Shown here: positions 21,991 through 34,801 of the stretch, one piece after another
Numbering within the stretch: position 1 is the first letter of the stretch
How the letters are laid out: each line of letters opens with the position of its first letter
Assembly (NCBI GenBank): GCA_905250885.1
Contig: CAJNOQ010000690.1
Coordinates: forward strand, 1-43,335
Direction: 5' to 3'
Source: Didymodactylos carnosus
Taxonomy: Eukaryota > Rotifera > Eurotatoria > Philodinida > Philodinidae
DNA: 43,335 nucleotides
Position numbers and translations under genes: made by a program
Notes under the pieces: model-generated
Database searches by the model: none
The model's input: the letters and a program-made list of their open reading frames with translations, nothing else
Told to the model about the DNA's origin: nothing

Positions 21991-24900
21991 CGAATCGAGA
22001 GTAAACTCATAAGAATAATATAAGTGAAGGTCACACTTATTAAAATTTAAAAAAAGATATTTATTACTAGTTGATTTTGGCTGAATCCAATATACTTGGA
22101 TTATTAATAAACATTGTCTATTATCGAAAAATAACTCATTTACATGTCGCATAACGTCTAAAGTGAATTGGTTATTTACGATGGCTTTTTCAATATAGTT
22201 TTATTTTATGTCAATTAATAAAATATTTATTTGAATTTGATAGAAACGGTAATTTATATTCTGTACTGTGTATAAAACCTTGTGTTTAATAGTACAAGAA
22301 TGAGGATGCTGTGTATTATGGTATATAGAGTTGAATTCATAATAGGAATTCTTTTAAGATAATATATTACTTTAAATTGGGTTTAATACTATGACTATTT
22401 TGTTTTTCTATACTTTATCATGCTGAGTCTATATAAATTTGACTAATTATCGACGATTTCATATAAGATCATTATCATCTTGTCTTACAATAATAACATT
22501 GTATAATATTTACTAAATCAATTCTTAACTATCTTCTCTTATAAAATCATATAATTGAAACCGTCTAATACTCTTTCTCTTTCTCTCTGATGTAAAAACA
22601 TTTCTCTTTCTCTTCATCACCATCAGCTGTATCATTTATGATTAATTAATTTTCAAGTTCTTTCTAATACTTAAACAACAATATAAGAGTTAATAACAGA
22701 TATGTTATAAACGACAACTGGATCATAAGTGAGTTAATTAAATAACTATAGACTTTATCATCTTCACTCGTCCAAAAGTTAATATTCAATATTCTGACTA
22801 ATAATAAGGTCTAGACCTCTGAAGTATATAAAGTGCCTATTCATTATGTGAAATTCTCATTGTTTGTAGAAAATAAATGAATTAATAGATAAAATTTGCT
22901 GCTGTTTGTCACGAATATAGGATAAAATCATCTATGTATGTTTTTGTGAGATAATTTATTGAAATAGTTCAACTTTTTTTTTTTTTTGTCCAAAATGATC
23001 CATTGGACATTGACGATGTGTGTGTGCATTTAGTGTTCAATATCACTACAAATCTTTTTATACTTTGAATAATCGACATTAATGAGAGGTAATCGAACCC
23101 TTCAGTGTAAAGAAGGATGATACTTGATTTTCCCATGAAAATTTGTGCTACTATTACTGCTAATTTCAATGTCAAGTGCATACGTCAAAGTACTCTTAGT
23201 GTTCACTAATTCAAATGATTTAGGTCTCGTGTTAGTAAGAGAGAAGAAGAAAAAAAACAATCGATGTTTATCTTATAATCGTTTTTTTCCTGAGGACTAC
23301 GAGTGCATTTTGTTAGTATATGTTGCAATCGTATATAATGTTTTTCTTTCTTTAATCATTGACATTGAATCATCATGCTCGCTCTCTCGTTGTCCAAAAT
23401 GAGTTCAAGAGAAAGAGAGTATAAATGCCTATCAACACATAGTTCTCAAGATTTATTTATATAAGATATAAATAATCACGATTAGATTTTAAAAACTATA
23501 TCTAAGAACAAGATAATAGATGAATATCAGAAAAGTATGCCACTATATATATATATAACGGTATTTTTTCATTCTGACAAATGACTGAATGTGTAAAAGA
23601 GATAGAATTCGAAGGTTAAGATGTTAATGTGCTGACGTGTCAATTTTGACAGGATATAAAATATTATTATAAAAATCAATGAAAGACATTATATTTGAAT
23701 ATATATATATATTTTTAGAGAAATTATTTAAATAAAAAGGTGAATTTTATAATTGTTCAAATAATGATTAGGATACAAAAGAGTTTTCAATTGAAAATGG
23801 GTATACAGAATTATTTTTTTTTTTAGAATATCGTTACAGTTAAGATCGATTCGTTTAATACAGTTAATTTCAATGATCAGTGAATAAACAATATGATTGC
23901 GACTGATGTAATCGATTTTGACTATTGGCTGCATTTCTCAAATGTTCTATTGTTGAAATAAACATCGTATAATCATGACTATTGCCGTATATGTATACAG
24001 CCCCACCCTTCTTTTATTCCTTCACCATCTAATGATATGCATTAGAAACGATATAAGTGTGTTTATTTTTTCAATTTTCATTTCTATTCAATATGTATCG
24101 TGGCTATGCTCTCTCTTAAATTGTTGTTACTTTTATACTGTAGCATTTCTTCGGCTTTATAACGTCTACAATATACTCCCTATAATTTCTTCTTTTTCTT
24201 CTTATATTACTGAAAGAGATCTTCAAATCTTAAACAAAAGCACACACACACATATATATATAGATCCATCTATATTCATATATTGAACGCCTGTCTATAT
24301 ATTATACAGTAACGTTTTATTCGATATACATTCATATAGTTGTTACAGGATTGAAAAGTAAAAACTGTTGTCAAAAAAGAAGAAAAAACTAGAACCGAAG
24401 GACACATAGTTATATAAAAAAAGTTCAAAAATTTTCTCTATACCTTCTAAACATGATGATAACGAAAAAATTTATTTAAAGACAAGAATGAGTGGATCAT
24501 ATTTTGATTAGGACATTAAAACTATTGTATTCACGATAATTAACTTTTGTTTTCATTTATTAAAACATGTTTTGTGTGGAACAAAAGAGAAATTATTTAA
24601 TGAGACATTGTTCTTGTATCGTAGCTTGAAGAGAGAGTTGGACAAGTTCAATAATAATTTACAAACTATTTTTTCTATTTCAAGAGCAAAGAGCATTTAG
24701 AACTCACTGTATCGGGTTAAAATTCAAGTTTGTAGTAGATTAAGTCATATCAGTATCGTACATTCAGTTAAGCCTTATTTATACATGCAAGAATGCACAC
24801 TTTCTCTCACTCTCCTAATGTCCTTGGTATGATGAATGAATCTGAGTGTGCAATATACTCGAGTGAAATAAAATTTTTATTGATGTTCAATTAATTTGAA

Positions 24901-25975
24901 CTGTGATGTTGTATCGAAAACAATTGATGAAACAAATTGAAAAACAACAAGAAATAGAGTGCATTGTATAAAATAAATATCAAAAAATTGAATAGAGAGT
25001 GAGAGAGTTTACGTAATATAGAGTTAAAAGAAATGAATAAACTGTATAAAAAATTGTATACCTGTCTTCTATCTTGACTAAAAACGACATATGGAGTCCT
25101 TCTCCTAAAATCCAACGAAAGAATCGAAGATATGAAGAATAAGATACTCATTTCTCGTACATAGATTTCATAAAAATAATTGTGATACCGTGTGAAAGAT
25201 CAACATACGATAATGGTTGTGACCTTGGCATTGTTGGTGACAAGTTATTCTCACGCTCAGTAATAAACTTTTTTGAAACCTTCATTAAATCAATTGAGGA
25301 TCTTGATTAATTCTACTCTTTATCGTGCTGAATCATAAAGAAATATTATAAACAACCTTCCACACTTTGTTTAAGCGAAAATCAAGTTATCTAACGCGCG
25401 CACACGTTCAGTTACAATTTTCTTTCGACAAATCTATAATTTTACTTTACAAAACTGGAATTGGATAGCAATTTATCAATAAGTGTTCTCTTTTAAGCGG
25501 ATATGATAAAGGTGAGAGTGAGGAGGCAGAACATATACAGATAACTTGGATGACGAACTAGATTTTAGAACCTGTGGACAACGATCATCTTGCACACTAA
25601 AATATTATCATATCTTGGCCTTGAATATTCACTAACATACATTGTCGTCTGTGTCATAGCTCAATGTTACTTTGGATGAGATAGCGAAATAATGTTTTGA
25701 AATGAATGAAAATAGAAAATATTGTCAATCATAAGTTTTGAATTTGTGAAAATTGGTTGTGATTGTTTTATCTCACTCTTTAGTTATACATATACATATC
25801 TTTAAATTAATATTAAAAATGGATTTTTGTTGACTGTTCTTATTGCACTGTTACTAGGTGTTTTGAGAGGCAAAATTCTTTGTTAGAAAATAAGAATTGG
25901 CTCCGCCATAATCCATAACGGCCTAGTTGGCTGTAAAATTCTAGCGGACCTGTCCACCCGGAAGTCAACTTTTAA
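21991..25975. other. Gene-poor AT-rich region with microsatellites
   Basis: No gene is supportable. Frames at 23145-23402 and 23975-24286 are hydrophobic AT-driven frames without recognisable domains. A (TA)n run lies at about 23544-23557 and another near 23700. Purine-rich GAGA stretches recur. Confidence 0.4.
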
Positions 25976-26300
25976 GTAAGTCCGTAACATATTGTGAAAT
26001 TCATAGTTCTTCAGCCGAGCAGCGTGCAGAGTTGGGGAACATCTTATTTTGTAGCTTAACGATTTTTCTTTCAAACGGTAATTAAGCAAAGTCTAACCTA
26101 AACACTTGCCTATAACTCTCGCCAATAAGGCCCGTTTGTGCGAAAGTGCTGTATATCTAAAACATTATATCACTTAAACTAGTCAGCTGCTAGACTTTGC
26201 TTAATTACCATTTGAAAGAAAAATCATTAAGCTACAAAAAAGAAATATTTCTCGGTTGAAGAGCTATGAATTTTATAAAATATTATGGACTTATGTTTTT
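25976..26300. repeat. Foldback element, moderately diverged
   Basis: The arms at about 25976-26094 and 26190-26300 are reverse complements: tttgtagcttaa, gatttttctttcaaa and ggtaattaagcaaagtcta in the left arm have matching complements in the right. The arms differ in length near an insertion around 26010-26045, which has no counterpart on the right. Confidence 0.75.
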
Positions 26301-29300
26301 TGGCTGGTACGATAGAACAGGCCAGTGGTCATTCGAATGGCGACTGGTTCTAACATTTTTGAGTATATTTTGTTGTCATACTATAGTCTGATTTTGTAGT
26401 CGATATATCATCAACGGTATAGAAAAATGCCACGTTTTTCCGCATATTTGTGTGAGTGCAATCAATGTGGTGACAAAACTTCGCTTGGTATTCCAGATCA
26501 GAAATCTATCCTAAATTAGATCGATTCAATGTCTCTTGATATTCGTAGTTATAACTCAACCAATTTTACACCAAATTTAACAAATTTTACTATACGATTT
26601 ATACGATTTAAAGTCTAAAAAATACTGCGATAACTTTTCAGTTGATCACTTTGAAATAATCGAAGTTCATTTTTCTATTCTGATAAGGAACTTTGCCTTT
26701 GGATATGTTTTTTTTTCTTTTTTTTATTCAACTTTGTTACGTTTTAGAGAAAAAGGAGATATTCTATCGAAGTATAATATGAGCTTCTCTCTTCTCCTTC
26801 TTTTTTTTGTATATATAGAGCTAGTCAAGTCACTATATACACATATATCTCAAAAGAGAGAAGAATAGTTGTTTGTCTTGTTCTTTCAAAATGTACAATA
26901 TAGACATCAAAAGAGAGTAAAACCTGTACCATTTCTTCTTCCGTTGTTTTATAGTGCCAGAAGAAAGAAAGATAAAAACATATATATTATTTTAACAAAA
27001 AATAAACTTTATATTATTTCTAAATATAGTCAGACGTAACAAAAGGTTTATCAAATTTATTCTTCTTCATATCCGACAACATCGCTTTTAAACAAAATAG
27101 AAGTAACTTAAAATTCTACAGAGAGAAGATTAGTGAAAATAGTATAAAAATCATACGGTAAGTGTACATAACAGATAGATAAAAAGAAGGAAGAAAAAAT
27201 GTCCTAGAGAAGAGCAGAATAACAATAGATCGATATCAACCGTTGTATTTCATTTAGAAAGAGAGAATGAAAGAAGAACGGATGAAAATTGTAAAATATT
27301 ATTCATATTTTTAGGTATATAATCAATATTTTATTGTTTCCGGTAATTAATGTACATGTTCAATAACGTCATAAAATGAAAACTAAACGGTAAATGAAGT
27401 AACTGTTTAACCTTTTATATGCATGAATTAAATTTTTACTACGATAGTAATTAGTAAGAGAGAGAAAGATAGAGAGAATTTTTATTATTTGAAATGTTTT
27501 ATTTATAGTATAAGAGACACATTCAGCTTCGGTTTAGTAAAAAGATGTAATACTGATATATTTTAGAAAAGAGATAGTATTTAAATCTTCAACGATCGAA
27601 TTCTCGAGCGCTTGTAACGTATTGAAAGAAGTTTAAAAAAACTGAATCGAAGTTTTTATATTATCAGTTAGTTACAAGAATGATCAGAATTACTCTTCCA
27701 TCTATATCACATATTCTTCTCATTTTTTTCTCTTTACAAGGAAAAGATTACAATGGAATTTTGAGTTTTTCCATTGCGTAGCTCAAAGAAGACTCTTGTG
27801 TGTCTGTATGTATATATCTATCATATCCCATCATTTACAAAATAAGTTATTAAAATAAGTTTATATGATGATCTACTACAGAAGAATAGACGAGTACGTT
27901 TCTTATGATACGTAAACAAACTGCAAACTCTTAAATTTTTAGTTTTTACAAGAAAAACGAGTAGCTCCTTGACTCTTGAAACTACAAATCTCTATAAAAA
28001 GCTCATTTTATTTAGAATCTTTCAGATAGATTATCTTAAAATGTCTTGCATATAAAACGTCAGGGAGTGTACACTAAAGAATCGGATTTCTATGAACGAT
28101 TTTCTAGAGATATTTTTAAGAAACTATGATACATTGTAAAGGTAGTGTACTGAGTTCGAGTGTTATTTTCTGTGGATAAAAATTTAATTTCTCAGGTTTT
28201 TACAGTGTAATTTTTCTACTTTATATTTTCCGTTTAAAAAGACATTATTTTGTAAAATTCTTCTTTCTACTATGTACACAATTACAATTTTGTTTCTACT
28301 GATTTAATTTGATGTGTTGGTTATAAGCACAAAATTGAAGAAGTAAGAAAACCTTCAAATGGTTGGATAACTTTGGCTCATTTAAATATACCGCATATTT
28401 TATTGAATTTTTAAATCTAATCTCTTAAGCTGAAACTTAACAGAGGTGCTTTGATACGCTAGAAAGCACAGAAAAGTGAAGAAAAATTTTAAAAAATTCA
28501 AAGTATATTTTGCTTATCAACATTCTAAAATCAGTGTCAATGGTCTGAAATTAGAGTCAAATAATGGATTATAGCTGATGTTGAAGTACTTACTGAAACC
28601 AGAGCAACTACTTCTCCCTCCCTTGTGGAGGCGCGCCTATGCATATTCTAGAAACTGTGTGCCACATGATGATTAAAAGCATAACCCGGTTGCATTCTAA
28701 TTGTTGCTAAGGTGAAAAGCAGGAGAAGATGCAACATGAGTGGGTAGATGATTTTGACTGTCACTGTAACTTTCTTCGTCTATGCGCTTAATATTAAGGC
28801 AATGTTTGATAAATGTTGTGTCGTCGAATTTAAATCTTTTATCTCTCAAGATTCAGAAATTTTTAATTGTTCGTAGTAGATATAAATATAAGATTTTGAT
28901 TGTTTTGTTGAAGAGTGGGACAGTTATTTATACACTTATATTGATATATATATCACATTCACTTTAGAAGGTCAAAAGATCGAATGGATACTTTTTCTCA
29001 CTATGTCTGTTTTTTTCAAATTTTTACCCTTATCAATTCACATAGTTGGCATATCACATACAGTCACCCGCAACACAATGCATTGTATCAACTATAAAAT
29101 TTTATAGCTTCTCATAGTGCTTTTATATTTAACATTTTCAGTTGTATCCCAAAAACTAGCTGATCTACAGCAGTAAGAACATTAGCTACGGCTCTTTATA
29201 TTCCAGAAGGTCATTATCTATTACTCTCAAACATTAAGAGAGTGTGATTCTTTTAAAATAAATATCATCTTAATGTGTAAAATGAACATAATAGTGTCCA

Positions 29301-30194
29301 CTTCAAACATATCTTTTAACAAGAAGCTCTTGGCTATCAGATGTACCACTGTTGTCTACACACACTTACGTCAGTTATACATCAATTAGACTTATACATT
29401 TTGATCTATTTCCGATAAAAATCATTTATATACACCCATGAATCGTCTCTTTCCTTATTTCTTATTATTTCCTAGAATATCCATAAAACTGTTGTAAGAA
29501 TAGAAGAGTAGGTAATATTCAATAATAGGAGAACAATTTTAACTGTAGAATCAACATATGTTGAACTCTTCGTATCTTGGAATGTAATATATACCGATTT
29601 TCATCATTTTTCACACTCCGAACAAGCTTTTCTATAATATCGGTACACTTCGAGTTAAAATTGATTATTTCAATAAAGTTTTTGATAATAATAGAATTGT
29701 TCTGAGTTATTTATGTGTGTTTGATTTCCCTTGAAATACACAGCGTTACAATGTCAATATATATTTATATCTTGTGAACAGTTGAATCCTCACAAACTTG
29801 TATTCAAGTATAAGATTTTTCTTTTTTTTTTTGTTATATTTAAAAGTTACAAAATTTTTTTATCATTCCGAAGGCTATAAATTTCTTTATTCTCTAATAA
29901 ACTTATGATTTTACTCGATCTTAACTATTTCTAATTTTAGCTATGGCTATATCAAGTCAAGAAAAATCTATAATGTGCATGCACTTAAAAAAAATTATTA
30001 GCGTATGTTTTCAGATTTTAAAATGAATAATCATTCATCTTTTTTCTCTCATCTATTAAATTAATTTTTAGCTAATACTTTATTTTTTCTTATGGGTCTA
30101 CTACAGTTACGTAGAATACATATCGAACCTATAATTAAACGATATATAATAAGTCATATGAACATTGATATGACTTGAATCATCGTTATAATTA
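26301..30194. other. Long region upstream of the lectin-like gene, no gene seen
   Basis: No exon chain or recognised domain was found. GAGA-type and CT-rich tracts are common (for example around 26740-26880 and 27180-27300). A small GC-richer island with cctcccttgtggaggcgcgc lies near 28617-28640. The region may hold promoter or enhancer DNA, or a 5' UTR intron of the gene starting at 30374; that is inference. Confidence 0.35.
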
Positions 30195-30224
30195 TCTCTT
30201 CTTCTTTTTTTTTTCTTCTTCTAG
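30195..30224 (+). promoter_or_regulatory. Strong splice-acceptor-like tract upstream of the lectin-like gene
   Basis: A 30-nt pyrimidine tract ends in ttcttctag 149 nt before the ATG at 30374. It would fit the end of a 5' UTR intron or a trans-splice acceptor. Confidence 0.4.
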
Positions 30225-30373
30225 TCATACTACATTCAATTAAACAACATTTATATGACGAAGAAGTATGTTCAACATCATATCTTATCATCATAATCAC
30301 CGACAATGTTCAGTAATACTTTTAAATCGTCAACGAAACGTCCGTCATACGACTGTGTAATATCATCATCGTC

Positions 30374-31579
30374 ATGTCAAAGTCATTTATATTAATAAAA
30401 ATAGTTTCTCGTTATCATTATCGTATTCATTATTGCATAACAACAATCATCACCATTATACTTACATTTTTATTTTCGATCGTTACATCTTCAAATGCTT
30501 TCAGTAATATTGAAAAACATGTTGATGTATGTTGTGGATTAGGTGAAATTAAATTGACTTGTTCTCAAAATGAAAAAATACGTTTAAATATTATACAACT
30601 ATATTATACAGAAAATTGTTATCTATTAGAGTCAAATACAAATTCATCAACATGTTGTAAAAGAAAATCATCTTGTTCTAGACGTATAACAAAATATAGT
30701 CATCATTGTAATGAACAACAAGAATGTTTTATTGAAAAAACATGTTTAAAAATTTATAAACCATGTGCTATTCGGGGTATTGTTGATGTAGCCTACGGTC
30801 AATACATGACTATTGACTATTTTTGTATTCCTCAAAGTATGAGTTATCAACAATATATGGAAAATAAATATCGGAATATGTTACCACTATTACCAACATT
30901 TGATACCAATATTACTGTACAATTACAGAAACCATCATCATCTACAGGAGTTAATGGTTGGAAGACGTTGACAGTTACCGATACTTCTCTATCTGCAGGT
31001 GCAATTCGTTCAAAACGAAAAAATTTATTTTCATTACGTTATGACGATGAGAATGGTGAATTAAATGATGATAATAGCTCATGGAGTCAATGGAAATCAT
31101 CGGTGTTTTCTCTTATGTTACTCATATTATTTGCTATTATTTTTCTCTTACTTATCTATTGGATTGCATCAAAAATTGGACATCGTCTAAGACATCGACA
31201 ACCATCAAAAGAAACATTACTAGGACATGAAGAAACAAAAGAAACAACAATAACAACGACTCTTGATCCAATAAATATTGAAAATTATTCTTATAAAAAT
31301 GGTATTATAGATTCGGATGCTAAAACACGAATTTATGCATCACCAGATGCAAGATCATTCTATTATACACCATATGATCATTCTCAAAATCAACGTTATC
31401 CAACAAAATGTTATGTAAATGTTGAACATGATCATCGTACAGGACAAATTTATTCAAGAACATTACAAAATGCACCTCAAAATCCATATTCATTCTCTTA
31501 TAGAATACCATCCTATCGTAATCACAATCATGGTAAAATATATCTAAATCAATATCCAGAAAAAATAACATTAACTTGA
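30374..31579 (+). CDS. Single-pass membrane protein with SUEL/galactose-binding-lectin-like ectodomain
   Basis: Intronless frame of 401 residues. Residues about 21-43 are hydrophobic, a signal peptide or anchor ending near TSSNA. Residues about 53-151 hold about 12 cysteines with the SUEL/Gal_Lectin pattern: LTCSQNEKIRLNIIQLYY, then a Cys-rich centre, CNEQQECFIE, KPC and a terminal MTIDYFC. RSKR at 212-215 is a furin-type site in the juxtamembrane linker. A membrane helix spans about 244-267 (FSLMLLILFAIIFLLLIYWI), followed by a basic stop-transfer segment and a Tyr- and His-rich cytoplasmic tail of about 130 residues with YASPDARSFYY. This layout resembles EVA-1-type receptors, but only one lectin-like domain is visible. 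It probably acts at the cell surface; the ligand is unknown. The absence of introns contrasts with its neighbours. Confidence 0.8.
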   Translation: MSKSFILIKIVSRYHYRIHYCITTIITIILTFLFSIVTSSNAFSNIEKHVDVCCGLGEIKLTCSQNEKIRLNIIQLYYTENCYLLESNTNSSTCCKRKSSCSRRITKYSHHCNEQQECFIEKTCLKIYKPCAIRGIVDVAYGQYMTIDYFCIPQSMSYQQYMENKYRNMLPLLPTFDTNITVQLQKPSSSTGVNGWKTLTVTDTSLSAGAIRSKRKNLFSLRYDDENGELNDDNSSWSQWKSSVFSLMLLILFAIIFLLLIYWIASKIGHRLRHRQPSKETLLGHEETKETTITTTLDPINIENYSYKNGIIDSDAKTRIYASPDARSFYYTPYDHSQNQRYPTKCYVNVEHDHRTGQIYSRTLQNAPQNPYSFSYRIPSYRNHNHGKIYLNQYPEKITLT

Positions 31580-31595
31580 CCATGACTAATATTTC

Positions 31596-31601
31596 AATAA
31601 A
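31596..31601 (+). terminator. Poly(A) signal of the lectin-like gene
   Basis: AATAAA lies 17 nt after the stop codon, implying a very short 3' UTR. Confidence 0.6.
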
Positions 31602-31686
31602 TTCAAAAATGAGTTAAGTTAAAAAAATGATAAAATGTACAAATTTTACATCATTTTACGTACATGTTTAAATTGATCAAAATAAC

Positions 31687-31718
<32 letters not shown>

Positions 31719-31780
31719 TAAAAAAAAATAAAAAAAAAATTAAAAAATTTAAAAATTTTAAATAATTTTACCTACATTTT

Positions 31781-31819
<39 letters not shown>
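31687..31819. repeat. Two long poly(A) runs
   Basis: Pure A runs of 28 nt (31687-31714) and 32 nt (31788-31819) enclose an A/T-only segment. They lie about 85 nt past the poly(A) signal of the intronless gene. They may be simple sequence or remains of retroposed tails. Confidence 0.8.
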
Positions 31820-31821
<2 letters not shown>

Positions 31822-34801
31822 AGAGAGTTGTATCCGATAATTTCAATTCATTTTTTCTATTTTGGAAAAATAAGAAGTAAATATGTTTTATCTTTTCAAT
31901 TTCTCTAATTTCACCTGTATGTCAGATGTTTCATGCTAGGGTTATCAGGTTTATCTTATAATTTTGTTTGTTTATATATTTATAATGATTTTTTTTTTTT
32001 TATCAACATTTTTTATTATTTTTTCTTGATTGGATTGTTTGTTTTTTCCCCGCTAAAATATCAAAGAAAATAAATAAAGTTTGGTATATCTAATAAAATA
32101 TGAATTCTTCCCCACATATTTTTGTTTCTTCATAAAAACATCTTCAATCGCTTTTTCATTACAGACGAGAGTTACTCGTGCAATTGTTTATTCTATTGTT
32201 GATACAAACAACAAAATCAACTGTAAAAAACAAAATGTGACTATTTTCTATACAAATTAAACAGCAGTTAACTACTTTATACCTATCGTTGTTAAATAGC
32301 ATATCGTCGGACTTTAAAAATCGATTATGCTTTATTCCAAATATGGCATTCATCCCGACTCAAATCGTATTTCAAAATTTTTCGAGTTTGATGATATGTT
32401 TATTTTATCACAAAAAAGATATAAAACTGTGTATATATATATTATTAATCTCTTTAGGCATAGATTTCAAATTTTATTACGTGAGATAGTCTTATTAAAC
32501 TTGACTTTAATTAAACTTTTCTTCTTAATCCAATTTTTCATTTTGACAAGATTTGTCTCTCTCATTTTTTGTTTTTCTTTTTCTCATAGACTATCAAGAA
32601 AAAAAAACTAAAATAAAATAATCTACTGTACATTTACTCCACGAATATAAATCTTAGCATAGTCACTCATTACGATAACCACACCCAATATTAGATTTAT
32701 CTCTACATATGTAAATTTTCATTTTTCGATTAATATATATATATATATATATGAGAGACGTGTCATTAACAATAAATTACGTCAAAAAAAAAAAAATAAT
32801 AAATATTTATATACATATACGCATTTACGTAAAGATTTTATCTAAATACATTTGCCATTTTGTATAAAGTGTGTTTTCTTTTATTTTTTTTCTTTGTTTC
32901 GAAAAAACATACAATTCGATATATTATTTTATTTCAACAAACAGTTTTTCATTAAAACATAAATACACTTTAGTCTTCTTTTGTGTACACTTCTGATTAA
33001 TTTTACTAAGAAAGAAAGAAATGACAAATGTTCATGTGCAGTATACATATATATCTTGATGGATGGTGGCCTATTGACTTAAATAAATATATATATATAT
33101 ATATTTTCTTTTTTTTCAAAATGCCGTATCCTCCCTCTTTTCTTAAATGCACTTGAATATAAATGAAACGTTTAAAATTTCAAGAGTTGTGGTTATGTGC
33201 CTTTCTCTTAAGAAGTCAAGTTGATGCCTCTTCTTCTCTTTGTTTTTTGAAAAAGTAAAATAAGGGTGTATATGCTCATTACATCATTTGTCCGTGTGTG
33301 CCATTTGAGATTTTTCATTCTTTTGTTTCAAGTATATAGCACATTGTATACAAGTTGTCGCATTTCTTGTAATTATACGTCATCTTTTAAAACAAAAGAA
33401 GAAAAAAAAACTTTTCTCGTGAACCAATTCTAAGACTACAAACTATCATCATAATTCGTCTTTATTTTATAAATATCCTTTTTTTTTCCATCGATATGTC
33501 ATTGAGCCGTTGAGGTCAACATAGATCATATGGCGTATGTATGAAGAAGGGTGCGCAACAGATAAAAATACACGTAGAATATACGTATATATTATATATT
33601 AAACTCTCTGGGTATATGTATATCTGTCGATTGAAAATGAGTGTTGTTTTATACAAATCAGATAAAACAAAATACATTCTCGCCGATATTGAACATCATC
33701 TGTGTCTACAGTTACCTGTATATCTGTCTAACGTCTTTAGTTGATCATTGATGAATTCATAGACATCTATTAGTCAATTCTACCTGGGGAAAGACCTGAT
33801 ATCGAAAATAGCTAGATTTAAATCCACGTTATTTTCATGGTAGGAAAAATTGAGCATTAAACTCGTAGAGATCTGTTTGATGTCCAGAGCGTGAAGCATT
33901 TCAATGAGAAACGTGATTGACGTCAATCATCATTAAAAATAAGTTCTACAAAGTGAAACATCCTATTTATTATACTCTTGTATAAGATATAAATCTTTCA
34001 ATCTGTTGCGAGGTAACTGTTATATAATTTAAAACAGCCATATCCATGATCAGTGTGGTGTTCTCATTTTTGTGCATGGATATGTGTGTATGTAAAAAAA
34101 TAGTAATATTTAAACTCAAATGAGTCATGTTGACACAACTTTGATAATGAGAATTGTCATGAATACTTGTCACATACATAATACACACACGTGATAAATC
34201 AATGAAGGTAAAAGAAAGGAAAATTAAATAGAAATGATGATTTTTTAATCGTATGCGCATACATCGATAGTACTACTATATTCAATATAATATTCAATCA
34301 TTACATGAAGGTCATCAATCTTTTATTTTTTATTTTACTTTTGAAATGATAAACTACTTTTTTGATTTCATTTTAAAAGGTACAATTGCTTTTCTACAAA
34401 ATGCAAGTGTTAGAATGGAAATGATAATGATTTTTGGTTTGTGTTATAAAGAAAACTAAATCAAAGAACAAAAAGCCGCAAAAAATAATAATAATATACA
34501 TCAGTTGTTCAACAAAATTAATGATAAAAAGAATAATTGAATGTGTACATGCCGAATAAAGGCAGATGTAGAAAGATATACAATTGTGAACGCTCATTAT
34601 TACTGTCATTTATAGATCAATAAATGATGAGATGAGATGAGATGAATATGCTGCACAATATTTCTTCTTCTGACCTGAAGTTGAGGGATAGCTGACCCAT
34701 CCTGTCACTCGATAACAGAATCATATAGACTCACTTAAAATTCACAGAGAGGAGCTAGATTTTTCAGAAACAGCGCTATGTTTCTAATGAAAACTGCGAA
34801 A
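31820..34801. other. Intergenic region between convergent genes
   Basis: No gene is supportable; the frames here are short and AT-driven. Microsatellites include (AT)10 at 32733-32752, (AT)9 at 33087-33104 and (GATGA)4 at 34626-34645. Confidence 0.45.

Noticed and set aside
23075-23110. tRNA B-box-like sequence (gggttcgatt on the minus strand)
   Set aside because: No A box at the right distance and no acceptor stem can be folded.
23975-24286. 103-codon ATG-started frame with membrane-like segments
   Set aside because: Biased to Ile/Phe/Tyr/Ser, runs into a CA/TA microsatellite, and has no known family.
32289-32611. Overlapping frames of 66 and 94 codons
   Set aside because: Phe/Ile/Leu-rich AT-driven sequence without domain or splice support.
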